64,000 nucleotides of DNA from Lithodes maja (Eukaryota; Arthropoda; Malacostraca; Decapoda; Lithodidae), in contig JBAKBP010007670.1 in the NCBI GenBank assembly GCA_037953745.1, forward strand, positions 1-64,000, read 5' to 3'. The notes beneath the pieces were generated by a model, which was not told the origin of the DNA, made no database searches, and was given only the letters and a program-made list of their open reading frames with translations. Below are positions 32,276 through 42,416 of this stretch, one piece after another; the first letter of the stretch is position 1; each line of letters opens with the position of its first letter. The position numbers and the translations under genes are program-made.

Positions 32276-32306
32276 AGCGTGGATGCTCTTGACCCCATTC
32301 ACATGG
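32276..32306 (+). repeat. 31-bp palindromic duplication in pol of H
   Basis: CCATTCACATGG occurs twice, 31 bp apart. The inserted bases create a perfect inverted repeat CTCTTGACCCC (32286-32296) / GGGGTCAAGAG (32305-32315) with an 8-base loop, and GCTCCAT/ATGGAGC (32261-32278) is a second one. It breaks the frame (31 is not a multiple of three). Confidence 0.8.
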
Positions 32307-33319
32307 GGTCAAGAGCAAGAGGAAGCATTCACCAACCTCAAAGAAGCACTCACCAGAACGCCTGTCCTTGTCTTCCCAGACCATGACAGACCATTCACAC
32401 TCTGCACCGACGCCTCTCTCAAAGGGCTAGGAGCTGTTCTAATGCAACCAGATGAACGAAGCAAGATGCAAGTCATTGGATATGCAATTCGTGTGTTGAA
32501 TGATGCTGAGACTAGGTATCACTCAACGGAATGGGAAACCCTTGCAGTAGCTTGAGCATTGAAATATTTCAGAGATATCATCCTTGGTTATAAAATCCAC
32601 CTCTACACAGATAATGAGGCAGTAACAAAGATATTCAAGGGTGGTAAGAATCTCACTGGCAGACTAGCGCGGTGGTACGAAATGGTATTACAGTTTGATC
32701 CTACTCTGTATCATCTCAAAGGTAAAGCTAACGTGGTGGCAGACGCACTCTCACGAAATGGGCAAATAGCCCCAGTGGTCCAGCTACCGACGCTTACAGA
32801 AGACCAAGTGAAAGAAGAGCAAAGCATGGTTCCGCTGTGGTCCAAAGTCATCTATTCCTTAGAATCAGGGGATAACACAACTCTCCCAGAACTACCCGTA
32901 CCTCACACGCAATTCAGGTTGCTGGACGGAATACTAGTTAGAGTTATTCCCACAGACCTTGACGCACGCCCTCGTGTAGTGATTCCAGACACGCTTACAG
33001 AAGCAGTACTTCAACAGCAACATGATGCTCCCCAAGCTGGTCATCCAGGACGGGACAGAACGCTTGACGCTACCAGAAGGAAGTACTACTGGAAAACGAT
33101 GAGAAAGGATGTTGAACAACAGATAGCAAGATGTCTCTCCTGTGCCCAGCACAAGGGAACCTGTGATGGTCCCGCACCAATCTTGGAGTATCCAACACTT
33201 TCACTTCCATTCGACACTGTATCAGTGGATTTGCTAAAGTTGCATCGGAGTCACCAGGATTCACAGTATCTTCTAGTATGTGTTGATTTCTTCTCAAGAT
33301 TCGTAGTTTTAGCCCCGCT
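32283..33319 (+). pseudogene. pol: Element H RNase H and integrase N-terminal half
   Basis: RNase H (TDASLKGLGAVL near 32405) runs into a TGA at 32553-32555 and continues in frame to the tether. The integrase HHCC zinc-binding region follows (H..H at about 33022-33045, CLSCAQH near 33135), then the first catalytic Asp in VSVDLLKL near 33220. A TTAA MITE interrupts it after FVVLAPL at 33320. Confidence 0.87.
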
Positions 33320-33323
33320 TTAA

Positions 33324-33803
33324 CCCTCTCACCACGGATGACCTCTTGTACACCCATAAAAAAGAATATAACAGGTACCCGGAAGGTCTCTTATACACCC
33401 ATGACGTCACAGCCTGTGAGCTTGCTGTGCGAGGCGTCGGTCCGACGCATGTAAACAACAGCCGGCTGGACCGACGCTCCGCATCTCCGGCCACAAGAAG
33501 GAGAGCGTCGCTTGTTCTTGTGTGCCTGTATGTTGTTGTTAAGTATCGAAAAGTGGTGTAAAGTGGCTGTTTTGGCCATAAAGTTATCTCCAATGAAATC
33601 ATCATCACAGCTCACCCAGTTGACTTAGAGAGCTCTACTTAATGCCATTCTACAGGTAAATAACACAGCTACGCTTGGGGATGTGCGGGAATGCGGGAAG
33701 CAGTCTGATTAACGAATATACGGTAGCCTAGCCTAGACGTTTTTCGGCCAAAACACCCGGGTTTCGAGGAATATATATATAATACATAGCCGGGGCTGGA
33801 GGG
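33324..33803 (+). mobile_element. 480-bp TTAA MITE (MITE2) in integrase of H
   Basis: Flanked by TTAA at 33320-33323 and 33804-33807, the signature of piggyBac-type insertion. Ends CCCTCTCACCACGG and, inverted, CCCTCCAGCCCCGG match at 10 of 14 positions. The integrase frame continues on the other side. It carries no transposase ORF. Its 3' part (GGCCAAAACACCC, then an ATATAT stretch) resembles that of the MITE at 51022-51501, which has the same length. Confidence 0.82.
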
Positions 33804-33807
33804 TTAA

Positions 33808-34637
33808 ACTAAAACAGCGGATGAAGTTGCTCATGCACTAGTAACGCATCTCATCTGTCCGTTCTCCTGCCCTAAGACGCTCCTCTCGGACAATGGGTTG
33901 GAATTCAAGAACCAGATGATTGCAAGTATCTGTGATATCTTCAATATCAAGCAATCGTACATTGCAGCATACCACCCAGCCTCGAATGGGTTGGTAGAAC
34001 GCATGAATAGGACACTCCTAGAAGTCCTACGCCATGTAACAAATCCGCTCCATGAAGCGTGGGAAGACTGGCTTCCACAGGTGGCAGCTTGTGTAAACGG
34101 CTCTGTAAACTCCTCTACAGGTAAGACGCCACACTACATAGTCTATGGACAAGACAAGATTCTACCATATGACCTGCTATCCAAGCCTAGCTACAATCTA
34201 GAGGATTATGCTAAGAGACAACTCCAGGTCTTTAGCAAGATCCACCATCAAGTCCGAGATCATTTACAGGCATCCCGTACAGAAATGATATGAAACAGCA
34301 CAAAAGAGCACACCAAACTGTTCTTGAAGTAGGTGACAAAGTTATGTGCCTAGACCCGACGAGAATGACTAAGCTCTCGCCGAAGTATAGTGGACCCTAT
34401 GTCGTTACAGACACAGCATCCGGTAACAAGTATGAGGTTCGAGACCCTACCACAAACAAGGTAGAAGTAATTCATGGTGACAGGTTAAAACGGGTGAGCC
34501 CAGAACTCTCCGTAGATGGCCATGTTATACCTGATCCATCACCTTCGGCGGTGCAACCAAATGTACCGACCAAGACTGACTCCGCACAGACAAACGAGTA
34601 TAGGCGGAAGCTTCGTTCTGCAAGCAGAGCGTTCTAA
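33808..34637 (+). pseudogene. pol: Element H integrase catalytic core and GPY/F domain
   Basis: After the MITE the core continues: second Asp in LLSDNGLEF (about 33880-33905), the glutamate in NGLVERMNR (about 33985), and then a GPY/F module (KYSGPYVV, near 34385-34415) in ORF 34290-34637. A frameshift near 34290 separates the two parts. The integrase follows RT and RNase H, the usual Ty3/gypsy order and opposite to A-G. Confidence 0.87.
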
Positions 34638-34732
34638 GACCACTCTAATAAGAGAGTGAAGCAAGACCACTCTAGTAAGAGAGTGAAGTGAGACCACTCA
34701 AGTAAGACCACTCTAGTTAGAGAGTGAAGTAT
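34637..34732 (+). repeat. Tandem hairpin repeat between pol and env of H
   Basis: About three copies of a unit of roughly 28 bp containing CCACTCTA..TAAGAGAGTG, where CACTCT can pair with AGAGTG. The last copy runs into GAGTGAAGTATTCTAT, which recurs once at about 34808. Confidence 0.7.
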
Positions 34733-34865
34733 TCTATACACATCATCGTTCTGTCAACGTCACATATCTGACAGAGCAAGCCATTCCCCATGTACATCCT
34801 ACTGGGCGAGTGAAGTATTCTATTAGTACCCCTACGAGTAGAATATTGCCTTTCTCCCGAGAAAG

Positions 34866-35276
34866 ATGGTCTGGTTAATGAAAGCCCTTCTTCTACTTGG
34901 AACACTAATTATGGTTGATTCTACGACACCCTCGTATCTGAAACCTGGCGCCCTTGTAGCCCAAGTTGGAAGAGTGCTAATTGCGGAAGATGTAGTAGCA
35001 GTTCAGTATGATTTCGGAGACATCTTTGCAATTCCCTGTAGTGTTGAGACGCTCCAACGTCGCCTAGACAAATTACACTCTACATTTACCTTCCTACTGA
35101 CTAATCAGACGCTGCCCCGTGACTTACGACTTACAGTTATACTCCAACGCTCACGTGTAGCTCGTATGAATCGTAAATTACGGAAGATCCAATTGGTCCT
35201 GCCTGAAGACCCTATCCAGGTAGCCAAACACGCTCACTCACGGCGTACAAAGGACTTTTCAATTTTGTTGGTTTGA
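34866..35276 (+). pseudogene. env: Element H envelope, N-terminal part
   Basis: ATG in good context (AAGATGG). A hydrophobic signal peptide of about 20 residues is followed by a short ectodomain of about 115 residues. The basic stretch HSRRTK near its end is like a furin-type cleavage site. A frame break falls at that site, and the following segment is open in the next frame. It is similar in plan to the F-type env of errantivirus-like elements. It is inactive as found. Confidence 0.72.
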
Positions 35277-35536
35277 TCTCCCATGAGCTCTTTGGAACAG
35301 CCCAAGCTTCTGATGTTGAAAAGCTGGGAAAGAGACTTAGTGTCCTGGAGACAGCAGCAAGAGCCATGAATAGAGTCTTGAATTACGACTCAATAGCAAT
35401 GAAGGATGTATTCACGACATTTAACTCGGTAATTTCGACTATTAATAACTTGACACAAGTAGTTAATTCTCTAGTTTCTGATGGACATTCCACAGATAAA
35501 GTAATTTACTTGTCCGAGATCTTGCAAGCTACTTAG
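35273..35536 (+). pseudogene. env: Element H envelope, fusion-peptide and helical part
   Basis: It continues env after the frame break. The start is glycine/hydrophobic-rich and conserved-looking (SHELFGTA), followed by a long predicted helix with heptad spacing. A TAG at 35534-35536 and a LINE insertion further on interrupt it. The assignment rests on position and shape rather than on a searched alignment. Confidence 0.65.
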
Positions 35537-35560
35537 GAAGATGTTAGCGATTTATTTCTG

Positions 35561-37466
35561 GGTACAAAGGAGTACAAAGGAGTACAAAGGAAATCAAGCA
35601 ACAACAGATCTAGTGACCCTTCTAGGCTGCTTGTCCTCCAAAACACTGAGGATCAAGTGTCCAAACAGTGGTTTAGAGTGGGTAAGGGAACATTGGAAAG
35701 GGAACTACTGCCCTGCCACTAATGTGGCAGGACTAGGAAGTTAGTAGGGGACATATGGGTTAGTAACTGAGGGGAGGATAAAGTTATTCATTTACAAACG
35801 CAGTCAGTCGCGGGTTTGATGCGAGATATTTGTCTAGGCGGAATTTAAATGAATCAACGGTGCTGCAGTCTATAACGTTTCGGGGAAGCCCATTCCACAA
35901 GTTGACAACTCGATTGAAGAAGAAATTCTTAGATTCGTGCGAGTTAAAAGATTTACCAATAATTTTGCAACCGTTTCCCCGTGTGTAATTAGATTGGTTG
36001 ATAGTGAAGTACTTACTACAGTTCATATTGTCGATGCCTTTGATGATTTTGAACACTTGAATTAAGTCGCCTCTTAATCTGCGCTGGGTTAAAGGAAATA
36101 GATTTAATTCTCTAAGACGCTCTTCGTATGGTTTGTTCTTTAGGCTAGGTATCATTTTGGTAACTCTACGTTGAACTCGTTCTAGCTTGTTTATATCTTT
36201 TTGGTAATAAGGGCACCAGGATTGAACGCAGTATTCCAGAAGAGGGCGGACTAAGGAATTGTAAAGGGTTAGGATAACTTCTTTGGATTTATGCTCAAAT
36301 GACCTGCCTATAAAGCCAATTATTTTGTTTGCCTTCTTAACAACTTCTGAACATTGTTGACTCGGTTTTAGGTTACTCGATATTGTTACTCCCAGATCAG
36401 TTTCTCTGTTTACATTCTTAAGCTGAGTGCCATTCATCGAATAGTTTGCTTTCTCATTTAGGTATCCGACATGTAGTACTTTACATTTATCCGCATTGAA
36501 ACTCATTTGCCAAATTTGGGCCCAACATGACAATTTATCTAGATTGTGTTGCATATCGTCAACTTGTTCTTTTGAGAGTACGCTATTTGCAATTTTTGTA
36601 TCGTCAGCAAATTTTGAGATTGTGCAGGTGAGACCCTCATCTATGTCGTTGATGTAAATTAGAAAGAGAATTGGTCCTAGTACCGATCCCTGGGGTACCC
36701 CGCTACTTACATTGGTCCATTTAGATGCCTTACCGTTTATGACTACTCTTTGCTTTCTGTTGTTGAGCCAATTTTCTATCCATTTCAACACACCGTCTTG
36801 TATTCCATGCGCTTTTAGTTTTAGCAGTAAACGTTTGTGGGGAACTTTGTCAAAGGCCTTTTGAAAATCAAGGTATATAATATCTACAGCTTTACTCTCA
36901 TCGTAGAGGTTGAGGATATCGTGGAAGAAGTCTAAGAGGTTTGTTAAACAGGAACGTTTTTTACGAAAGCCGTGTTGAGTATCTTTAAGTATGTTATTTT
37001 CCTCTAAGTGATTTACGAGTCTGTCTCGTATGACCGTTTCTAGCATTTTACATACAACTGAGGTTAAGCTAATTGGACGATAGTTACTGGGTAGGGATTT
37101 GCTGCCTTTTTTGAATATCGGTGTTACGTTGGCTAGCTTCCACTGATCAGGCATAGTTCCAGACTGCAAGGATTTATTGAATAGTAATGTCAGTGGTTTG
37201 GAGAGCTCATTCTTAGCTTCCTTTAGAACTCTAGGCGAGATTGTATCAGGTCCTGGCGTTTTATTTACTTTGAGTTTATCTAAACAATTCAATACTTCTC
37301 TCTCTGTAACGGTAATATTGCTTAGAAGATCTGAATTATCAATCTGAATCGGCGATGGTGTAGGGATATCACTGAGGTCTTCGGTTGTAAAAACTGATGC
37401 AAAGAAGGTATTGAGGGCATTACTCATTTGTACTTCGTCTTTGGTGTATTCTCCGAAGGTGTACGA
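35561..37466 (-). mobile_element. LINE 1, CR1/jockey-type, 5' truncated, inserted in env of H
   Basis: The 3' end carries three copies of a 10-bp unit (35561-35590, TACAAAGGAG on the + strand), in keeping with CR1-type LINEs, which end in short tandem repeats and have no poly(A). The 5' end is truncated inside the RT ORF near 37466. H's env resumes at about 37467. The exact boundaries and target duplication were not resolved. Confidence 0.82.
35784..37460 (-). CDS. LINE 1 reverse transcriptase ORF (N-terminus missing)
   Basis: At least 547 codons without a stop. It has the RT blocks NYRPISLTSVVCK, LDFQKAFDKVPH, SGVPQGSVLGPILFLIYIND and catalytic FADDTKIA, then a C-terminal region with QRRLRGDLIQVFKI and a stop at 35784. 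The frame is still open upstream of the first ATG (37427) to the truncation, so the endonuclease was lost with the 5' end. The open frame suggests fairly recent insertion. Confidence 0.88.
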   Translation of the reverse strand, partial: TFGEYTKDEVQMSNALNTFFASVFTTEDLSDIPTPSPIQIDNSDLLSNITVTEREVLNCLDKLKVNKTPGPDTISPRVLKEAKNELSKPLTLLFNKSLQSGTMPDQWKLANVTPIFKKGSKSLPSNYRPISLTSVVCKMLETVIRDRLVNHLEENNILKDTQHGFRKKRSCLTNLLDFFHDILNLYDESKAVDIIYLDFQKAFDKVPHKRLLLKLKAHGIQDGVLKWIENWLNNRKQRVVINGKASKWTNVSSGVPQGSVLGPILFLIYINDIDEGLTCTISKFADDTKIANSVLSKEQVDDMQHNLDKLSCWAQIWQMSFNADKCKVLHVGYLNEKANYSMNGTQLKNVNRETDLGVTISSNLKPSQQCSEVVKKANKIIGFIGRSFEHKSKEVILTLYNSLVRPLLEYCVQSWCPYYQKDINKLERVQRRVTKMIPSLKNKPYEERLRELNLFPLTQRRLRGDLIQVFKIIKGIDNMNCSKYFTINQSNYTRGNGCKIIGKSFNSHESKNFFFNRVVNLWNGLPRNVIDCSTVDSFKFRLDKYLASNPRLTAFVNE

Positions 37467-38482
37467 AGAGGGTTATAGCAAATCTTGTTGATGCTGCCCT
37501 AAGCCGAGTCACCAGTGACCTAGTACCTGTAGAACATCTCAGTACGGCAATAGAGATAGCGAAAGACCAGTATTCCCTGATGCCGCTATTTGAAGCAGGT
37601 GAATGTGAGTTCTACTACCCTCTCTTGGAAGCAGCTCTTACACACTCATCAATTTTAGTCCACATCCCATTCAAGTCCTCACACATGTTCAATGCTTGGA
37701 AAATTATCCCGTTCCCGTTTCTCGTAGACGGAAGATTACTAACCGTGACTGACACAGCGGACATGATGCTCGTCTCCGACGACCTTCAACTTGTGACTCT
37801 GACTGACAATGACGCACTTAACTTATGTAGGTCCTCGTATCTTCATCTATATGTGTGTCCAGCTTATGTGTTTTCCTTTACGTCCCTGGACAAAACTGCA
37901 TGCGAACTTACCTTGACTCAAACCACTGTGACTGACACTGGAGCTATGAAAGACTGTACTTACGCCCCGGCTCCTCAGCTCCCCGTGTTTCATAAACACT
38001 TCCTAGATATTCAGTTCTTTTACTTCCCTAACCAGACCCAGGTGTCTCTCATTTGTCAAGATTCTAAAAATATATTTCATGCACAAGGGATGTATCAGGC
38101 CCCTGATCACTGTGAAGTAAGGAGTTCACTCATTCATTCTCTACCTTCTCATCAGCACCTCGCCCTGGTTACTAACCTCTCTTCTGAGTTCATCCCAATT
38201 AACATTTTTTTCACAGGCAACTCTTCAGAGCTGATCATCAAGTCACGTAGCATTAAAATGTTAAATGCATTGAATTCTTCTGAGTTTACTAATCTCATTA
38301 GTTCATCTCTCCCCATGTCCACCAGCCCAGACGTTATCTATCCTACAGTACTAACCCCTCCCTTGGCTCTCTCAGTAATAATTCTAATCCTTGTAGGCCT
38401 CTTCCTTCGCCTATCTTTCAGGGTTGATCGCCTGACTCGTAGACGTAAGGCTAAGCTGGCAACTGCCGAGGCGACTGTGTAA
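37467..38482 (+). pseudogene. env: Element H envelope, C-terminal part with membrane anchor
   Basis: Env continues after LINE 1. The frame is open from about 37480 (ATG at 37580) to the stop at 38480-38482. It has several Cys residues, N-glycosylation sites (NQT, NLS, NSS) and a C-terminal transmembrane helix (LALSVIILILVGLFL, about 38365-38410) followed by a basic tail. The layout is that of a class I-like or F-type membrane fusion subunit. Confidence 0.75.
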
Positions 38483-38640
38483 GTTGGTTCTTACCTGTTC
38501 ATACTTTCTTTGGCATTGCTATACACTGGGAATAGCATTATGTAAGTCATAGGGATGATAGGGATGATATATATATGTTCGATGGGCCTCACTTTACGTG
38601 GCCGAGCGGTGAAACAGCGCATTTTGAGCGACTGTACACT
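38483..38640 (+). other. Sequence after env of H
   Basis: Non-coding. A doubled AGGGATGAT (about 38550-38570) is purine-rich and could be H's polypurine tract, but no LTR start can be shown because LINE 2 follows. Confidence 0.4.
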
Positions 38641-40150
38641 CTAGGGTAACTCATTTTTCCGTCTGTGTACTCATACCTCATGCTTCCCAGTACCCTGGAA
38701 AGAAGGAAACATCCATCCAGTTCCTAAAAAAGGTGCCTCTTCAGATCCATCAAACTACAGACCAATAGCTATAACTTCCACTCTTGGTAAAGTCTTTGAA
38801 ATTATATTAAATAATCACATAATTAAGCATCTTGAGAATAATAAATTAATCAGTGATAGGCAATATGGTTTTAGACGATGTCGATCAACTGCAGACATGC
38901 TTTGCCTTCTTACACATCAAATCAACCAAGCTACAGACCAACATGGTGAAACACATACAATAGCACTGGATATATCAAAGGCATTTGATAGAGTCTGGCA
39001 TCAATCCTTATTGTCGAAGATGTCACACTACGGCCTTGCATCATTAGTTCCACTAATTTCTTCTTATCTTCATAACAGAAAAATATGTGTAATGGTAGAT
39101 GGCCTTTATTCTCAATTTCACTCAATAAATGCTGGTGTTCCCCAGGGATCAGTTTTGGCCCCAATTCTGTTCCTCATTCATATCAATGATCTCATATCTA
39201 CCACTCATAATCCAATACATTCCTACGCAGATGACTCAACACTCCACAGTTCCTTCACATTTACCAATTCTTTCACCCAACCCGATCTTATAAATTCAAA
39301 AATAAACACTGCAATTTCTCTGAACCAGGACCTTTCTAGAATTAATGGATGGGGACAAAAGAATCTAGTTTCCTTTAATGCACAGAAAACCAAATACATT
39401 CAATTTTCTAACCGACAGAATCTCACTGACTCCCATATATTTTGTAATGATGTAAATATTCCCACTTCCCCTAGTATTGACATTCTCGGTGTAACATTAA
39501 CTACTAACTTGAGCTGGACACATTATGTTAGAAGCATTGCTAAGAATGCCTCTAAAAAACTGGGACTCCTGTACAGAGTTCGAGAATTCTTCACTGACGA
39601 GCAGTTGGCCGTGATATATAAAAGTCATGTGCGTTCTCAGATGGATTACTGTTCACGTCTGTGGGGTGGAAGTGGAGTGGTTGCATTGAGGCAGTTGGAC
39701 AAAATTCAAAATAAAGCTATTAGATTAATCAATAACCCTGCAATCACACAGGACCTTCCTACATTATCCATACGAAGAAACGTTGCATCCCTTGCATTAT
39801 TCTACAGATATTTTCACAGCAATTGTTCCGAGGAACTTGCTTCAATTGTGCCGCCTCTCCACATCTTTCCGCGTAGAACTAGGGCAGCTGAGAGCGCCCA
39901 TGAATTTACACTTTCTCCTCCACAATGCAGAACTTCTGCTTATCAGAATTAATTTATCCCCAGAGCTACTACTCTTTGGAATTCACTTCCCTCGAATTGC
40001 TTTCCACAAACTTACAATCTGCAAATGTTTAAATCCAGTTGTTACAAACATTTTATGAATGGAGGATGCCTTTAGGCACATGGACCTTTTTGTTTTACCT
40101 GTGTTTTTCCTTCCTCCGTTCATTGTCTCTTTAAAAAAAAAAAAAAAAAA
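38641..40150 (+). mobile_element. LINE 2, 5' truncated, with poly(A) tail
   Basis: RT fragment followed by a short 3' UTR and an 18-A run (about 40133-40150). The poly(A) tail separates it from LINE 1's type. Its 5' end is near 38641, where a stop lies in frame before the RT blocks begin. No target duplication was recognised. Confidence 0.82.
38644..40058 (+). pseudogene. LINE 2 reverse transcriptase
   Basis: RT blocks include PVPKKG, SNYRPIAITS, LDISKAFDRVWH, AGVPQGSVLAPILFLIHIND and catalytic YADDSTLH (about 39224-39247). The frame is open without an ATG from 38644. It ends at TAA 39950-39952, but the same frame continues with the typical LINE C-terminal ATTLWNSLP and stops at about 40056. 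So a single stop codon has truncated the last 35 or so codons. Confidence 0.85.
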
Positions 40151-41283
40151 TATATAATCACTTGTATAACTCTCACCCTTATAACAGTTATTCACTTACT
40201 TAAGTATACTACTGAGCATTCTAGTTGGGAATGATCTCCCTATAGACAGATCATCTCCCCCACCTATAAAAGGACTTGGTACAATTCTTGCAGAGTAAGC
40301 AAGCATTCCCACGGCCTTCTTAAAGTATTGCAGCAACTCCAATATGATTGCTAGCAACATGTATCGTATGACTCCACACTGGTCAGAAGCCAGCACGCTC
40401 GAGCCCCCAGGCATTGACCAGTAGCAGAACAGACAGCCATTAGGAAGGTTTACCCTTCATTCGGCCATGGTAATTTATACAGGGACATAAATTATACAGT
40501 GACATATACAGTGCGATACAGTGCGATAATTAGTATGTATACCATTATATATTTTCGCTATTCTTATTCTTTATTCTTTTACAGGAAAGATTATAATCAC
40601 AGGAATATAGCTCAATCTAATTGCTTTATAATAAGCTGTAGGTATTTCCCAGTCGGGTAGCTACAATACCTACAAAGACAATCAATAACTCAAACCAGCC
40701 CCTAATTAAGCATAATCTATTTTTCTGGTAATAAAACCCTAGAAAACCCAACAGTGTCTTTACTTCAAATCAATACCTTAACAAGTTACCTTTCAACATG
40801 TTTTTACAGTGAAAACCTCAACTACAAGCATAATCAAGGACAATTAAGGTAAGAGGTAAAAAGGGCAAACATAAAGTCACCGCTACATAATTGGTTGGCA
40901 GCGTATATTGAGATTCGTGTTCACCAAATCGAAAACACAATTAAAATAAAACCTCCAAAGAGCAAACAAAAGCACTAGGAAAAAAAAGCAATTAGAAAAA
41001 CATTAGCATAACAGAGCTAAGTGGAAAGAAAAACATTGATGAATGATAACAAAATAGAAGTGGATTCAGAGTGAACTGGTACTATAACTCAGTACCCAGC
41101 ACATCAGTGCTGACCTCAGCATTTCCTTCACTGAGCCAATGAGTCACGGTGAGCCCGCGCGCCAGCAACTCGCCCCAGCATCTCAACCCTAGACACACAC
41201 ACACGCACGCACGCACACCACGCCCAGGCCAGGGTATGACGTGTGTGTGAACTGTGACGTCACAGGAATTGGTGACGACATAA
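40151..41283. other. Gene-free stretch, probably the start of H's 3' LTR
   Basis: No coding potential. CCTATAAAAGG at about 40262-40272 could be an LTR promoter. A primer-binding-like TGGTTGGCAGCG is at 40892-40903. A CA/CG microsatellite runs from about 41193 to 41219. TGACGTCA occurs near 41255. G inserted at its right edge (ATAA 41280-41283). Confidence 0.5.
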
Positions 41284-41502
41284 TGTGACGTTGACCACTC
41301 CGTTAGAACCGCATGGCTTGTCCTACAGTGACTCGCTAGGATCGCCAGGGCAGTGGATGGGGCTACAGTTTATGTATTAGAGTGTGCTTTATTTCATATG
41401 AAAGCTCGTGTCATGGGCAGTCCAGAAAGGCTCTTTGTTTTCGCCCATGTCAAGGCTTTATATATTTAATTGTAAAGTATATGTTTTGTCATTAACTAGT
41501 AA

Positions 41503-41643
41503 CTGTCTTCGTGGTGCGATGCATAAGGTGTTGATTTTCGGTGTGAGCATCCTGGATTCGAATCCACGGACTGCCACATGTGTTTGTAAATTTCATTAAT
41601 CGATTTTAGGAGTATAGTTGGTTGTTGGAAGGAACATAATAAA
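41503..41643 (+). mobile_element. tRNA-derived SINE-like insertion, 141 bp
   Basis: Absent at the same place in G's 3' LTR (47645) and in E. It carries GATTCGAATCC (about 41555-41565), a 10/11 match to the tRNA B box, and a plausible A box (TGGTGCGATGC, about 41512) some 40 bases earlier. The flanks share only a TAA, so a target duplication is not convincing. It contains no poly(A); its tail is ATAATAA-like. Confidence 0.68.
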
Positions 41644-42287
41644 TGATAGGATCTGGGAGAGAGAGAGGGAGTAGAACGGAGTGAGAGGGGGCGCGCAGTG
41701 TTTTTTGTCCCGCTCGATGACGTCACGGCTGGCTGCTTCGCGGGGGTTGGTGGAGAGGGGTCCTTCCCATGCTGCTAGTGGCTGGACGACTTGCAACCGC
41801 TAGTTTCCCACGCGGCTCGAGCTAGTGCGAAGTATATATACTAGTTCCTCGCCACTCTCTCCCTCAGATCTGGTTTCTAGAACACACTCATCTTTTTTCC
41901 CTTGCTATCTGTTCCCGCTCCGCCCCTGAGAATCTTTTCCTCGGCCTATCTCTCATTTTCCATATCTTTCACCACCTTTATTAACATTATATCCCCTCTG
42001 GTTAACTCTGCAAAATCAGCTTCATGCTGGCCAGTTGTATTGTGTGTTAAGGTCTGGTATAACCTATGTATGTTAGTTGTTGAGATAAGTGGATCACGAA
42101 GCATTGGTTGGCTTTCATATTGCTGCTCCTATAATTATTAGTGTTCTGCTGGATTAGATAATGCTAGACTGGGAGTCTGATATAAAAGGTATTGTTTCCT
42201 ATGAGTGCTGGCTTTAGTTAAAAGCGGCACGACATACCTGAGAACTGGAGTTGATTGAGTAAATCCTAGTCTGTGTGCCATTGAGAG

Positions 42288-42416
42288 TAGAGCATGCACG
42301 AATGAGGGCTTTTTGCCTATACCATTCTGCACTGTTCTAGTCTCGATTGTTTGTCTTTGAGGTACGCCAGGAGAACGCTTAATACTTCGGTATTAAGGTT
42401 TCTCAAGAGAGCTACC
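42288..42416 (+). ncRNA. LTR two-hairpin RNA domain, element G version
   Basis: Hairpin 1 pairs TAGAGCATGCACGAAT with ATTCTGCACTGTTCTA with bulges, around GAGGGCTTTTTGCC. Hairpin 2: outer GGTA (42361-42364)/TACC (42413-42416), middle GAGAA/TTCTC, inner CTTAATAC (42378-42385)/GTATTAAG (42390-42397) capped by a TTCG tetraloop, one of the most stable RNA loops (cUUCGg). The second copy is in the 3' LTR, hairpin 2 at 48364-48419. Confidence 0.75.

Noticed and set aside
40892..40903. TGGTTGGCAGCG as a primer-binding site of another LTR element
   Set aside because: No LTR end just upstream could be paired with a second copy, so it stays an isolated motif.
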